This document shows positions 31,232 to 42,540 of a DNA stretch of 64,000 nucleotides, in pieces. The position numbers were made by a program, and so were the translations under genes. The notes below the pieces were generated by a model. It saw only the letters and a program-made list of their open reading frames with translations, ran no database searches and was not told the origin of the DNA. Location of the stretch: assembly GCA_024803745.1 (NCBI GenBank), contig JANJXV010000013.1:13009001-13073000 (forward strand). The letters are read 5' to 3'. The stretch comes from Megascapheus bottae. Its lineage: Eukaryota; Chordata; Mammalia; Rodentia; Geomyidae. The number at the start of each line of letters is the position of its first letter. The stretch's first letter is position 1.

Positions 31232-31765
31232 TGTATTTAGTAGTTGTACAAAGGGGTTTTAATTCCAAAGGTCAGGTTTTGCATGCAATGCGCCCTGATC
31301 ATTACTAACCCTTCTATCATTCTTCCCAATCTTCTTCCCTTCTTTCCTACCCTGAAGTTACATAGTTCAAGTTTTATAAAATGTACATTGAATGTAATGG
31401 CTCCATTTGCTCACCCCTGTGATTGTCCTCCCCCACCCCTAAACATGTTTCAGCTTCCTGGCATCCATTTTGTTAAATGGTGTGTAGTTGTTCAGAGGAC
31501 TTACATTATTGGGCTCCTCCCTAAGTATACCATCCTTTATTAATTTCTTCGTGTGTATATGCATAAAATACTGCATGCTATCATATGTGTTTCATTTTAG
31601 ATCTAACTTCCACAAACGAGAGAAAGCATGTATCATTTTTTTCTCTCTCAGCCTAACTTATTTTATTTAACATAATTTTTTCTAGGTCCATCCATATCCC
31701 TGAAAAATAGAATATTATTCCTTCTGATAGATAAGATTCCATTGTATATATGAACCATATTATTA
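31232..31765 (-). mobile_element. L1 3' UTR relic
   Basis: Inverse of the L1M 3' UTR: 'cagcctaacttattttatttaacataat', 'ctaggtccatccatatccctg', 'agattccattgtatatatg'. Confidence 0.7.
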
Positions 31766-31961
31766 TTTTTTTTTTTGCCTGTCCTGGGCTTGAGCTCAGG
31801 GCCTGAGCACTGTCCTTGGACTTTCTCAAGGCTAGAGCTCTACCACTTGAGCCTCAGCACCACTGCCGGCTTTTTTCTATGTATGTGGTACCAAGGAATC
31901 GAACCCGGGTCTTCATGCATGCTAGGCAAGCACTTTAACCACTAGGCCAAACTCCCGGCCC
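31764..31961 (-). mobile_element. IDL-Geo SINE
   Basis: Inverted complete copy inside the L1 relic; target duplication 'tgaaccatattatt' at 31751 and 31962. Confidence 0.92.
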
Positions 31962-31976
31962 CTGAACCATATTATT

Positions 31977-32003
31977 TTTTTGCCAGTCCTGGGGCCAAAC
32001 GCC
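31977..32003 (-). mobile_element. IDL-Geo SINE remnant, almost wholly deleted
   Basis: Only the tail end 'ttttttgccagtcctgggg' remains, joined to 'ccaaac'-like head residue. Confidence 0.5.
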
Positions 32004-32055
32004 TGACGCCCATATTTTCTTTATCCACTCGAATTAGTTTTTAAAATCCTGACTT

Positions 32056-32240
32056 GAAGTGGGAGCATGGCCTAGTGGCAGAGTGCTTGCCTAGCATGCA
32101 TGAAGCCCTGGGTTCAATTCCTCAGTACCATATATATCAAAAAAGCCAGAAGTGGTGCAGTGGCTCAAGTGATAGAGCTCTTGCCTTGAGAAAGCTCAAA
32201 GACAGTGCCCAGGCCCTGAGAGGACTGGCAAAAAAAAATC
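32056..32240 (+). mobile_element. IDL-Geo SINE
   Basis: Complete but with a 15-base deletion before 'aggactggc'; flanked by 'aatcctgacttg' and 'aatcctgacttc'. It ends about 70 bases from the MRPL48 exon. Confidence 0.9.
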
Positions 32241-32311
32241 CTGACTTCACAGAAAAGCAGAACATGCTTTTCCCACTCTAAGAACATCCCATCCAAAACC
32301 ATCCCTCCTAC

Positions 32312-32481
32312 CTTTCCTCGACTTTGAGGGAGAGATGGTTGCAGAGGATGTGAACATACTGGGCATAACTCTCTGCAAGAGTCATGTCATATGAGATCAG
32401 GTGTATGTTTAAAACTCCATATTCATAATCTGTCCCCAAATTAATAGGTCTCAATTCAACTTTTCCTTTCTTCTTCTTGAC
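32312..32481 (-). CDS. MRPL48: MRPL48 coding exon (conserved core)
   Basis: The largest MRPL48 exon here: acceptor 'gttttctgttcag', 56 codons plus two bases, donor 'gtagga' on the minus strand. It reads [20 protein letters not shown] and later [13 protein letters not shown] and LKVEE. The lysine-rich start corresponds to the KKKKGK segment of the human protein; the rest is the beginning of the S10-like domain. MRPL48 is a structural protein of the 39S subunit, made in the cytosol and imported into mitochondria. Confidence 0.97.
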
Positions 32482-32989
32482 CTGAACAGAAAACAAAAAG
32501 AGAAGGTACATAAATCAAAGCATTATAAAAGAAATTCAATCATAGCAGATTGGCATTTTTATAAAACCAACTAAACCTGTGTAACAATTAAAAACAAATT
32601 ATTCCCTTATTTTCTCTCAGTTTATGTGAGGTACAAACTGCAGTTTTCTTGGGAAGGAATGAACAACTTTACTTTCCAGTGTGCTGTGTCACTAGTCACA
32701 GCAAGAAGAATACTGCTAGTATTACTTTAACAAGAATACATCTGACTATCTTATTGTCCTCTTTTGAGATTCACCTACCATCTCCAGTCCTGTTTCTGCT
32801 AAAAATTGGTAAACTGATAGTTATGCTAGATCAAAGATCCTCTCTCCTGCCTCTCTCCCTCACCTTTCCTCTCCCTCTTTGTGATGGATCCAGAATCCTG
32901 CCTTCTACACACCAGCCTAGATTTCTGGAGTGGGAAGAAAGCAGTACTTGGGTAGTGACTGAACTCAATCCTCTTTGCATTTGCTAAGC
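32482..32989. other. MRPL48 intron, no recognised element
   Basis: Unique sequence directly upstream of the exon. Confidence 0.45.
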
Positions 32990-33260
32990 AGATGGTCTCA
33001 CCACTTGAGCAACAATTCCAGTTTCTTTTTGCCTTATTTTCAAGATGAGGTCTTGCTTTATGCCCAACGTAGCCTGAGCTGTGATCCCCCTATTTCTGTT
33101 TTCCCACATCACTAGCCATGTCAGGTATGTTACTACTACACTTGGTCATTGTGCTTAATCCACAGCTGGGATGACACTTGAGTGACATGAAGTTTTAAGA
33201 ACTTTTAAGCCCAAGATGGCCTCAAATCCTGTCAGGCTTGAGACACTATGCTTGGTTTAG
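32990..33260 (-). mobile_element. Old B1-type SINE remnant
   Basis: 'caccacttgagcaacaattccag' and 'gtagcctgagctgtgatcccc'; strongly diverged. Confidence 0.5.
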
Positions 33261-33284
33261 GCAAAAAATAACAAATAAACAAAC

Positions 33285-33495
33285 AGAAAAATAAATAAAT
33301 AAATAAATAAAATTGTTCCAGTACTGGGGCTTGAACTCAGTCTTGATCTCTTCCTTGGCATTTTTGCTCCCAGCCTATGCTCTGCCACTTGGGTCATGTA
33401 CCTCCAATTTCTGTTTTCTCTTGCTAAAGAGTCTTGTGGATTTGTCTGCCTAGTTGGCTTCAACCTCCGATCTTCAGATGCCCCTAATGCTCAGT
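33285..33495 (-). mobile_element. Degenerate B1-like/Geo composite SINE
   Basis: (AAAT)n tract at 33285-33310, then 'gtactggggcttgaactcag' and 'ttggcttcaacctccgatc'. Confidence 0.6.
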
Positions 33496-33919
33496 TCAAT
33501 TCCTGGGTTAAGAAATTGTTAATCCAGAAGCTAGAGATGAATTTTTGAGGTGTATAAACCTCAAAACATACATGTACATTTTTCCTTAAAAATCCTTTGC
33601 ATTCATCAGAATCTTAAAGACATTCAAAGTAGACAATCTTAGCATTAGTTTTCTTCCAGCCTGAAATTCTGTAATTATGTATAGAGCCTTCCTTCTGAGA
33701 CTTAGAGGTAGAATAATAGCTATTCAATTTTTCCTTCTACCTTTCCTTCCATGCAAAAGTATTGCTTCACTACATTTGAACCTGTGCAGACTACTGCAAA
33801 TACTTAATATGAATTTAGGCAAAATACAACACAACCTAGATAAGGATAAAGAAAACTTATCAACTGGAAATAATTTAACCTAAATTCCTACAAGGCTGAC
33901 TTGTTAAAGAAATTAGGTG
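33496..33919. other. MRPL48 intron, no recognised element
   Basis: Unique AT-rich sequence; nothing identified. Confidence 0.45.
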
Positions 33920-34171
33920 GAGCCAGATGCTGGTGGCTCACATCTCTAACCCTAGCTACCCAGGAGGCTGAGATCTGAGGGTCACAGTTCAAAGCCAGCC
34001 AAGTCAGGAAGGAAGGTCCATGAGACTCTATCTCTTATTAACCACCAGAAAATCAGAAGTGGTGCTGTGACTCAAAGTGGTAGAGCACTAACTAGCTAGT
34101 CTTTAGCTAAAGAGTTAAGGGACAGTATCCAAGCCCAGAGTTCAAGCCCCAAAACAGACCAAAAAAAAAGG
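33920..34171 (+). mobile_element. B1-like/Geo composite SINE
   Basis: Full-length: B1-like 'gctggtggctcacatctctaaccc', linker 'ctcttattaaccaccag', right half, A tail with GAAA. Confidence 0.85.
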
Positions 34172-34204
34172 AAAGAAAGAAATCCAATATATTGTATATA
34201 TGTT

Positions 34205-34372
34205 TATTTGGTTATTTGAAGTAGGATATGGAAGGGGGGAAAACAAGATGAGGGATGGGGGTGGGGGGGAGGGAAATGGGGACCAAGACATGAGAAAGTG
34301 TATCAATGTTTGTGAAGTAATGCACCTCTATCTGGTGAATATAATGTAAGGCTTCTATTAATTACAATAAAA
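34205..34372 (+). mobile_element. L1 3' end, severely 5' truncated
   Basis: G-rich purine tract, then 'ggggaccaagacatgagaaag', 'taatgcacctctatctgg' and 'aattacaataaaa'. The same 3' end recurs at 52176-52328, so it is a defined L1 subfamily. Confidence 0.72.
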
Positions 34373-34410
34373 ACATATATATATATATGTGTATACATAT
34401 ATATATATAA
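34373..34410. repeat. (AT)n simple repeat
   Basis: Imperfect TA/GTATA run at the L1 tail. Confidence 0.85.
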
Positions 34411-34416
34411 GAAATT

Positions 34417-34608
34417 AGGTGGCTGAGAGTGTGGCTTAGAGTAGAGTGCTTGCCTAGCATGCAGGAAGGCCTGAATTCCATTCCTCAGTACCACATAAAC
34501 AGAAAAGGCTGAAAGTGGTGCTGTGGCTCAAGTTGTAGAGTAATAGCCTTGAGCAAAAGAAGTTCAGGGACAGTGCTCAGGTCCTGAGTTCAAGCCCTAG
34601 TACTAGTG
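34417..34608 (+). mobile_element. IDL-Geo SINE that received the provirus
   Basis: Head 'ggctgagagtgtggcttagag', complete Geo half up to 'caagccctagtactagtg'. The provirus is inserted right at its 3' end; its A/GAAA-rich tail continues at 43605. Confidence 0.88.
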
Positions 34609-34928
34609 TGTTGGGAGCCAGAGTGGAATCAAACTGTACCTTGACTTGCATCAGACGATGGCTACATTGTCTTATTGCTTTCTGGCCCTATTCTATGTAA
34701 ATGACCTGAGAATTACCATATGAATGTAACACCTGGAGGTTCCCTGGGAGAGGAGGAGGGAAGAAGGGGGAGTGGAAAATAAACGCGGCAGTCTCGGGAG
34801 TTTTTGCCTGGACTGCGGACATCCCGGACCCGGTGTGTCTGTCTCTCTTCTTTTTCTTCCTAGTCCTTGTCCCCTATTTCAGGAACCCCAATCTGCGAAC
34901 CCTGGTTTGCTGCCGGTTGGCCCCGGCA
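34609..34928 (+). repeat. Proviral 5' LTR
   Basis: Starts TGTTGGGAGCC, ends CCCCGGCA. Compared line by line with the 3' LTR I find no difference in 320 bases. An AATAAA lies at 34778-34783; a separate TATA box is not obvious. The short length and the pyrimidine-rich stretch at 34830-34880 are typical of class II LTRs. Confidence 0.95.
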
Positions 34929-34930
34929 TC

Positions 34931-34948
34931 TGGCGCCCGAACAGGGAC
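34931..34948 (+). promoter_or_regulatory. Primer-binding site, tRNA-Lys3
   Basis: TGGCGCCCGAACAGGGAC, two bases after the LTR; it is complementary to the 3' end of tRNA-Lys(UUU), 18 of 18. Confidence 0.95.
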
Positions 34949-34988
34949 CCTGAAAATCTGGGACGAAGGTGAAGGACCCCTCCCTGTG

Positions 34989-34994
34989 GTGAGT
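34989..34994 (+). promoter_or_regulatory. Leader splice donor (candidate)
   Basis: 'ctgtg|gtgagt' in the leader, about 50 bases before gag, is where retroviruses usually keep the major donor. Confidence 0.55.
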
Positions 34995-36192
34995 AACACA
35001 TCGTAGGACTATTAAGAGAGTATAGTCAGGAGTAAAAATTATGGGTCAAGCTAATAGCCATGGGTTATTTCTACCGATCTTAACAGGCCTATTTGAAGCC
35101 CACGGAACGTGGGTGGAAAAAGGGGTGCTTCAGAGCTTCCTACAGTTTGTCGAGGAGGCATGCCCGAGGTCTATAGAGGAGGAATTCCAAAAAGCCTGGC
35201 AGCGGATAGGAAAAAGAATTCAAGATTATTATGATGTATATGGCCCCGAAAAGACCCCAGTAGAGGCTACTACTGTATGGAATTTAGTAAGTGAAGGCAT
35301 AGATCCTCTACATGAAAATGCTGAACTTAATCTTGAATTAAGGGAACTTTATGAGTTAAAGGACCCTTCTGAAGAACCTGAGGCTGAGCCATATGCCGCA
35401 GCCCAAGAGAATCTAAGTGAGATCTTGAAAAGGGAACAACAACCAGTAGATATTGAGTATCAGAATTCAGGTTTGAATACCAAGGAGGAAAGAAATGATG
35501 AGTCATTGGAGGGCCAGGTGGCTACGATAGAGAAGAAGTTAGAAGAAATGCTACATCTTCTATCGAAAATGGGGACAGAGCAGAGAGCCCCCCCAGAAGT
35601 AGGAAAGAAATATGACCCTCAGGCCACTATGGTGTCTGATTCTAAACCTTACCCCTCACACCCACCGCCTCCGGCTGCAGCCTTACGGCCTCAATCCCTT
35701 TCTCAACCTTTAGGCAAGCCTAAAGGCCCTAGCAACAAGTCCCTTTTAACAGGCACTACAACCAGGCACAGTGCATCGCAATTAAACCTGACTCAGGCTG
35801 CTAGAGAGAGGGAAGGTATTTCAGGGCCTCGATGCTTCCCTAGTTTAGTTGATCATGATGAACAAGTATACCATCAACCTGTTCCTGTTAAACTATTACA
35901 GGATTTAAAAAATGCCTGCTCCCAATATGGGCCAACTGCCCCTTTTACTCAAGTAATATTGGAGGCCGCGTGTGCTGGTATTGTATGCCCAAATGACTGG
36001 AAGCGGCTTGCCAGAGCATGCCTTAGTGCAGGAGAGTACTTATTATGGGAGACAGAGTTCACTGCACACTGTCGGGCTAAAATTGAAACAAATAGGTCTA
36101 AGAACCTGCCTTACACTGTTGATCAGTTGTTAGGAGAGGGAACCTATAAAAACACCGAAGATCAATTGGGTTATGCAAAGGAGGCCTATTTA

Positions 36193-36195
36193 TAA
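36193..36195 (+). other. In-frame TAA within gag
   Basis: Single nonsense codon in the capsid region; the same frame is open on both sides, so this is not a frameshift. Confidence 0.92.
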
Positions 36196-36749
36196 ATAAA
36201 TGCTGCGGCGAGAGAGGCTTGGAAAAAGTTACGCAATTCCAATCGTACAAAAAATCTAGTAGAAGTTAAACAGGGACCAAATGAACCTTATCTAGAATTT
36301 TTGTCTCGATTAATGGAGACTGCAGACTGCCTAGTACAAGATGAGAATGCAAGGAAGAGTATAGTTAGACACATAGCCTATGAAAATGCCAACGCCGCCT
36401 GTCAGGCGGCTATCAGACCCCATAGGAATAAGGGAGGAATCACGCACTTTATTTCACTGTGTGCTGATATTGGACCCTCCCATGTACAAGGCCTTACTTT
36501 AGCCGCCGCTCCTCAAGGAAAGACTGTTACTGAGTCTCTAAAATATAGAGGTCAGCGGCATTCTCGGGATGCTAGACCCCCAGGGCGTTGCTTTTCTTGT
36601 GGACAAATAGGACATTGGATGACGCAATGCCCACGCCAGGCCAGGCAAAAGAGAGAAAAATCACCTGGCACATGTCCACGCTGTGGTAAAGGGAAGCACT
36701 GGGCTAAAGACTGCAAGTCAGCAACAAATCGCAATGGCCGCCCGTATTT

Positions 36750-36782
36750 GGGAAACTGGAGAAGGGGCCAGCCCCTGGCCCC
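36750..36782 (+). promoter_or_regulatory. -1 ribosomal frameshift signal (gag to pro)
   Basis: Slippery heptamer G GGA AAC at 36750-36756, correctly phased to the gag frame, then a 7-base spacer and a perfect 8-bp GC-rich stem (36764-36771 with 36775-36782, loop of 3). After a -1 slip the frame has no stop until 37848. GGGAAAC is also the gag-pro site of simian type D betaretroviruses. Confidence 0.9.
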
Positions 36783-37850
36783 GCAAAACCATGGGGCAGT
36801 CCCTCCCTCTTCTCGGCCACAAGTGCATCTTCTAACAACCCCCCAAGATCAGTCTCCGGCCTCCTCCGTGCCACCCCAGGAAGTGCAGGATTGGACCTCT
36901 GTTCCTCCACCTGCTCAGTATTGACCCCAGAGATGGGGACACAAGCTCTCCCCACGGGAGTCTTCGGCCCCCTTCCCCCGGGAGTGGCTGGATTGCTGTT
37001 AGGGCGAAGTAGCTCAGCCCTTAAAGGGATACAGATTACACCTGGCAAAACTGACCAGGATTTTACTGGAGAAATCAAAGTTATGGCCTCTGCCCCGAAA
37101 CACGTGGTATCGATCCCAGCCGGTCAAAAATTAGCACAATTAATACTTGTGCCTTTACCTCCCGGGGAGACTGCTAATTCCCCATGTGGACAGAGAGGAT
37201 TTAGATCTTCTGATATCTATTGGGTACAAAGCATAAAACAAGAGAGGCCTGAGATGACTATATTTATACAAGAAAAGCCCTTTAAAGGAATATTAGACAC
37301 TGGAGCAGATGTGTCTGTGATATCTAAAAAACATTGGCCAGCCCAATGGCCCCTGACAACCTCTATGACTTCCCTACAGGGGGTTGGGCAAGCAACTGAC
37401 CCACAGCAGAGCAGTGCGATCCTTGTTTGGAGAGATGAGGAAGGGCACTCTGGTCATTTTCAGCCATTTGTCTTGGATCATCTGCCAATTAATTTATGGG
37501 GTCGTGATATCATGGAAAAAATGGGAGTGTATATGTTTAGTCCTAGTGCTGCGGTCACTAAGCAGTTACTTGATCAAGGCCTCCTCCCCTTTAGGGGACT
37601 AGGCCGAGCAGCACAGGGGGAGCTAGAGCCACTCCAACCCCAGTCTCACCCTACGAGACAAGGATTAGGGTATCCCTTGACGGGAGCTGTCGTTTGCCCT
37701 CCCCCTCATGCTGATCCCATAAATTGGCTCTCTGAACAACCGGTATGGGTTGAACAGTGGCCTCTTTCTCTAGAAAAGATCATTGCAGTTCAGCAGCTGG
37801 TACAGGAACAGCTGGACTTGGGACATGTGGCCCCTTCTAACTCTCCATGA
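36757..37850 (+). pseudogene. pro: dUTPase-protease and start of reverse transcriptase
   Basis: Open in the -1 frame from the slippery site. First a dUTPase with all five motif regions: SAGLDLCS near 36880, GRSS near 37004, TDQDFTGE near 37053, GQKLAQLI near 37122 and the C-terminal RGFRSSD near 37194. Then an aspartic protease with the active-site [10 protein letters not shown] near 37293 and GRD near 37501. The last part, from about 37740 ([11 protein letters not shown]), is the N-terminus of reverse transcriptase. The frame ends at TGA 37848-37850 but pol continues in the same frame, so this is a nonsense codon in the RT fingers rather than the normal end of pro. Confidence 0.88.
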
Positions 37851-40301
37851 AATTCTCCAATTTTTGTTATAAAGAAAAAGTCAGGTAAATGGAGGCTGTT
37901 ACAGGATTTGAGAAAGGTTAACGCGACAATGGAACTGATGGGGGCCCTACAGCCTGGCTTGCCTTCACCCATGGCAATCCCAAAGGATACTTATAAGATT
38001 ATTATAGATTTGAAGGATTGTTTCTATACTATACCCCTGGCGCCTCAAGACTGTAAGCGCTTTGCCTTCAGCGTCCCCTCTGTTAATTTTAAAGAACCCA
38101 TGAAGCGATATCACTGGCTTGTGCTCCCACAGGGCATGGCAAATAGCCCAACTTTATGTCAAAGTTTTGTAGCTAGAGCCATTTCTTCCACTCGTGAAAA
38201 ATTTTCTTCTGTTTATATTGTTCATTATATGGATGACATCTTGTTGGCTTGTTCTGACCCTATCGTCGTACGACAAGCCTTTGGACAACTAAAGCAAGAT
38301 CTGAGCCTCTTTGGCCTTATAATAGCAGTTGAAAAGGTTCAGGAACACCCCCCTTTTACATATCTAGGCCATATATTAGGCCCACACTATTTTAAAAGCC
38401 AAAAACTACAATTAAAAACTTCACACTTAAGAACTCTTCATGATTTTCAGCAATTCTTAGGAGATATAAATTGGCTTCGGCCTTATCTAAAGCTCTCCAC
38501 AGGAGAGTTAAAACCCCTTTTTGATCTCTTAAAAGGAGATACCAACCCTACATCCTTGCGCGAATTAAATCCTGACGCCAGGAGGGCCATCCAAATTGTA
38601 GAAAAGGCAATTTCCCAGCAACAAGTGACCTATTGTGACTATTCTAAACCATGGGGAGTTTATATTTTAGCTACTTCTCACTCCCCAACTGCTGTATTGT
38701 GGCAGGATGGCCCACTTTTATGGCTTTATCTACCATCAACACCCGGCAAAGTGCTGACCCCCTACTACGAATTGGTAGCTAATTTGATACATATGTGCAG
38801 AGTGGATTCCCGTAAATATTTAGGTCAGGAACCTCATTTTATCTGTGTCCCATATAATCTACAACAACAAGATTGGCTATTCGCCCATTGCGATTCTTGG
38901 GCCATTGCTTGGGCCAATTATACGGGGAAAATTTTGCATCACTACCCGTCTAACAAACTTCTCCAATTTGCTGCGTGTCATATGTTTCTATTTCCTTCCA
39001 TAGTACAGGCCTCGCCTTTATCTTCTGCTGCTTTGGTATTTACAGATGGATCCTCTAATGGAAAGGCTGCTTTGACCATTAATGGGAAAACTCAATCTTG
39101 GGTTACGGGTTTTTCCTCCGCCCAAGAGGTGGAATTAGAGGCTGTTTTACAAGCACTCGTCCTGTTACAAGACGAGCCCTTTAACTTATACTCAGACAGT
39201 CAATATGTAATTCGTGCTCTTCAAGTCATAGAAACTGTTCCCTTTATTGGAACTACTAACTCCAATATTCAGACCCAATTTCGCCAAGTACAAACTTTGC
39301 TTTGTTCTCGCAACCACCCCTGTTTTTTTGGCTTTGTTCGAGCTCACACTAATCTTCCTGGCCCTTTAAGTGAGGGCAATGCAGTTACTGACTCCGCCAC
39401 CAGAGTTTACTTAACTCAGGTTGAACTTGCTAAGCAGTCACATGCCATCCATCATCAAAACAGTCGAGCCTTGCGCCGACAGTTTAAATTATCTAGAGAA
39501 GCAGCACGTCAAATAGTTAAGACTTGCTCCAACTGTGTCCCTTTTTCACCAGCCCCCCATTTAGGCATAAATCCACGAGGACTGCTTTCTAATCACATTT
39601 GGCAGATGGATGTCACACATGTTCCATCATTTGGCCGATTAAAATATGTTCATGTTACTGTAGATACTTATTCTAATTTTATCTTGGCCACCCCCCTTGC
39701 TGGGGAAGCCACTAAACATTGTATCTCTTACTGCATTCGATGCTTTGCTGAGATGGGTATTCCCTCGCAAATAAAAACAGATAATGGCCCTGGCTATGCA
39801 AGCCGAGCATTTCAATCCTTCTGCCATTCCTATAATATCACTCATATTACAGGCATTCCTTACAATCCTCAAGGTCAAGGCATCGTGGAGAGAGCTAATG
39901 GATTATTAAAACATCAAATTGCTAAAATACAGAAAGGAGAGTCATATCCCGCTACCCCTGTGAATATACTTAATCATGCTTTATTTGTTTTAAATTTTTT
40001 GAATTTGGATTCAAATAATTTATCTGCTGCTCAGCGATTCTGGGAAAAAAGAGCGCAGCGTCCTTTTGCCTTAGTAAAATGGAAGGATCCCCTAACTGGT
40101 GCTTGGCATGGACCCGATCCTGTTCTAACCTGGGGTCGAGGGCATGTATGTGTTTTTTCACAAGGAGAAAATGACGCCTGCTGGCTGCCTGAACGCTGCG
40201 TTCGGATCGTGGAGAGTGACAGTGGCCATCCAAGCAGCGACTCACTGGGCCTACACCCCCAACCCTCCAGTGGTGCATCCTGCGACGTGGGAGGGACCTG
40301 A
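37851..40301 (+). pseudogene. pol: pol: reverse transcriptase, RNase H, integrase
   Basis: Same frame as pro, continuous for about 816 codons to TGA at 40299-40301. Reverse transcriptase: LRKVNATM near 37911, LPQGMANSP near 38127, active-site YMDD at 38226-38237. RNase H has its D-E-D-D set: FTDGS near 39042, the E of VELEA near 39130, YSDSQ near 39190, VTDSA near 39384. Integrase has the HHCC zinc region (39450-39540) and D,D(35)E: D of QMDVTH, D of TDNGPG, E of GIVERANG, exactly 35 residues between the last two; a C-terminal GPDPVLTWGRGHV stretch follows. All catalytic residues are present; only the upstream stop at 37848 breaks it. Confidence 0.93.
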
Positions 40302-40555
40302 GTTATTTGTGCATGTCAATTGGGACTGCTACTGATCCACTTGTTCCACACATTCATATGAGCTGTGTTTCTCCTCCTTTTACTATTATGTAGGGACCTT
40401 TTAACATATTTATTGACTCTACACAATTTAATATGTGACATTATTTTGTCTTTACCAGCCCTCTTCTTAATAACCTTTTTTGTAAAAGATGCCCAGGTGA
40501 AAAGCAAAGGCCTCCAGAGGTAAGTAGAAGTCGGCCGACCCCCTTGTATGTCTGC

Positions 40556-40598
40556 GTTTTATTTTATTTTATTTTATTTTATTTTTGTTTGTTTGTTT
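40556..40598. repeat. (TTTTA)n and (TTTG)n tract in the provirus
   Basis: Six TTTTA units followed by TTTG units. Confidence 0.92.
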
Positions 40599-42379
40599 GA
40601 AAAGGTGCACTGTGGGCCTAAAACAGAGGCCTGGGTGGTCAAGGGACGCCTTGACCCCCCCTCCCCTTCTGAGTTTCTTGTCGATAACAAGGCATACCTG
40701 AGAGTCCCACCAGCAAGACATGTCTAAATCTAAAAATAACTGTTTGGTGAAAACATTCATTTGAGCTCATGTTTTTTGTGTTAAGTGTATCTGATTGAGT
40801 CCAATTTTCTTGTTATATGTCAATGTCTGATTATTTAAAAGTCTCCGTTTCTCTGTCTTGCTCGTGTTACATATTTTTTCTTGTCCAGTTTTGTCTTTAA
40901 AATTGGTACCATTTCTAAGTATGGATCCTTATGGTTTTTCTGTGCGTACTCAAGCACACATCCTTGTTATTTATTTGAACATTTCTGGGCCTAGCATGGC
41001 CGCTCCCCCATGTCTGCAGTTGTGACAAGCCCTGGAAAAATAAATTCCAGCTAAGTTGCCTTGCAAAAAGTTTTGTTTTGAACCTGGTTCTCACCTGTAA
41101 GAGTAAAATTGGCAAAACTCTCTTGACACAAACTTCCGGAAAACGAACGGCCAATATTAATTTTGCGCACTTTATGATCTTTGAGTATGAATGTGTGTGA
41201 ATGAGTGAGTGAACATGTTCAAGGTTAAATTGTCAGCATGCTGTATAAAACAATGGTTGAACTCATTTGAAACAAAGGCAATTGGGTAAATCTAAGTCTA
41301 AACTTCAAGAAAATTATTATGCTTGAATGTTTCCTATGTCTTAAAAGTATTATTGCATTGTTTTAAAGAAAAACTGGTAAAAAGTATTTTTCTAAAGATC
41401 CTGAAATCTGCATTTTAAAAAATCTGGTATTGCAATACATACAGCTGTTTACATTGTAAACATTGTATCCTGTTCAGCACAGAGGTGTTAGGGAATTTGG
41501 GATTTATTACTTTAAGTTAAAGTTTGGAAACATGTATTAGAAATTTAAATGTAAAATTGTTCATTAACGTCAGAAATTTTGCCTGTCCTTTCTTGCAAAC
41601 TGACACTAGAAATCTGATGGTAAAATGTGGATAATGTGATTAGTATTTTAAAGGAATGTTTAAAGGTTTATCTCCATGCTATTGGGTGTATTTTAAAAAA
41701 GGAGAGGAAACTAAGTCCAGACTTAGACTTTTGGTGCACTGATGTCTATAGTTCTTGAATTAGGGAAAAACTGTTATTTGAGTTTAAACTGTTGTTGGAG
41801 TTCTAGACAGTAATCTAAACTGCAAAAGAGCCCTTTTTTCTAAAAGGCAAGAGGAGTGCCTTGAGCCTTAGGGGGCCTGAAGGCAGAAGGAGTTCTTTGT
41901 GCCCTTAAAGGTTTTTCAATTGCAAATAAAGGCTAAGGTGTTAATTGTTTAAGCCAGTATCAGTAAAAGTTATTAAGAACATTGGAAATGGGTTTCTAAA
42001 CAATATTTGAAAGTGAAGTTGTCTTAAATGTTTAAAGAAAGAGAAAAAAGGAAAATTAGGATTACCAAAGTAATTGCTTAATTGCTATTTCAGCTTGCTC
42101 TTGTAAGTTACCTTATAGCAACTTCCAGCTAGCCCATGGAGAAGGACAGCAATCCTTATTCAGATGTAACTTTGGCTTTTACCAGGTTCTAGGTAAGCTC
42201 ATGCTTAGAGACTATTTCTGTGTTGACCACCTTGTTGCTTTAATTGGGAGTAACGTGGCCTTTTGTAGGACTCATTGATCTGAAAGCCACAGCTTTGAGC
42301 CTGCCCGGGCAAAGCAAAGTCCCTGTGAGACTATGGTGTCTAATCTGCCAGCAGGATGCTAGGACAGAGTTGTTTTGGA

Positions 42380-42540
42380 GCTTGAAGTGGCAGAGTGCTA
42401 GCTCTGAGCTGAAAAGCTGGGGGGAAGCACTCAAGCACCAAGCTCGGGACTCATAGTGGTAGGGTGCTAGCCTTGAGCTGGAGAGCTGAGAGACAGTACC
42501 CAGGCCCCGAGTTCAAGTACAGCAACCAACAAAGTGAAAT
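42380..42540 (+). mobile_element. Two Geo-like SINE right halves inside the provirus
   Basis: 'agtggcagagtgctagctctgagctg' (42386-42450) and 'gtggtagggtgctagccttgagctg' to 'gagttcaagtacagcaaccaac' (42455-42535) are two successive partial Geo-like units of the composite-SINE type. Confidence 0.75.

Larger units (their letters stand above)
35041..36924 (+). pseudogene. gag: gag, with one in-frame stop
   Basis: The frame opens MGQANSHGLF, with glycine 2 for myristoylation, and runs to TAA at 36193-36195 (384 residues); the same frame continues open to TGA at 36922-36924. In order: matrix-like domain (1-110), acidic and P-rich linker (110-270, with a PPPP run near 210), capsid (from about 275, with the stop in its middle), a major-homology-like stretch near 36270-36310, and two CCHC zinc knuckles at 36589-36630 and 36673-36714. 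Without the stop the length (about 627 residues) would be normal for class II Gag. The stop lies upstream of the frameshift site, so pro-pol would also be lost unless it is read through. Function, if intact, is particle assembly. Confidence 0.9.

Noticed and set aside
34601..34608. A 4-base (CTAG) target duplication for the provirus
   Set aside because: Exact LTR borders show that the duplication is six bases, CTAGTG, as expected of class II elements.
34772..34972. Open frame across the LTR (also 43442-43669)
   Set aside because: It runs over LTR and leader, the two copies merely reflect LTR identity, and no known accessory protein is recognisable.
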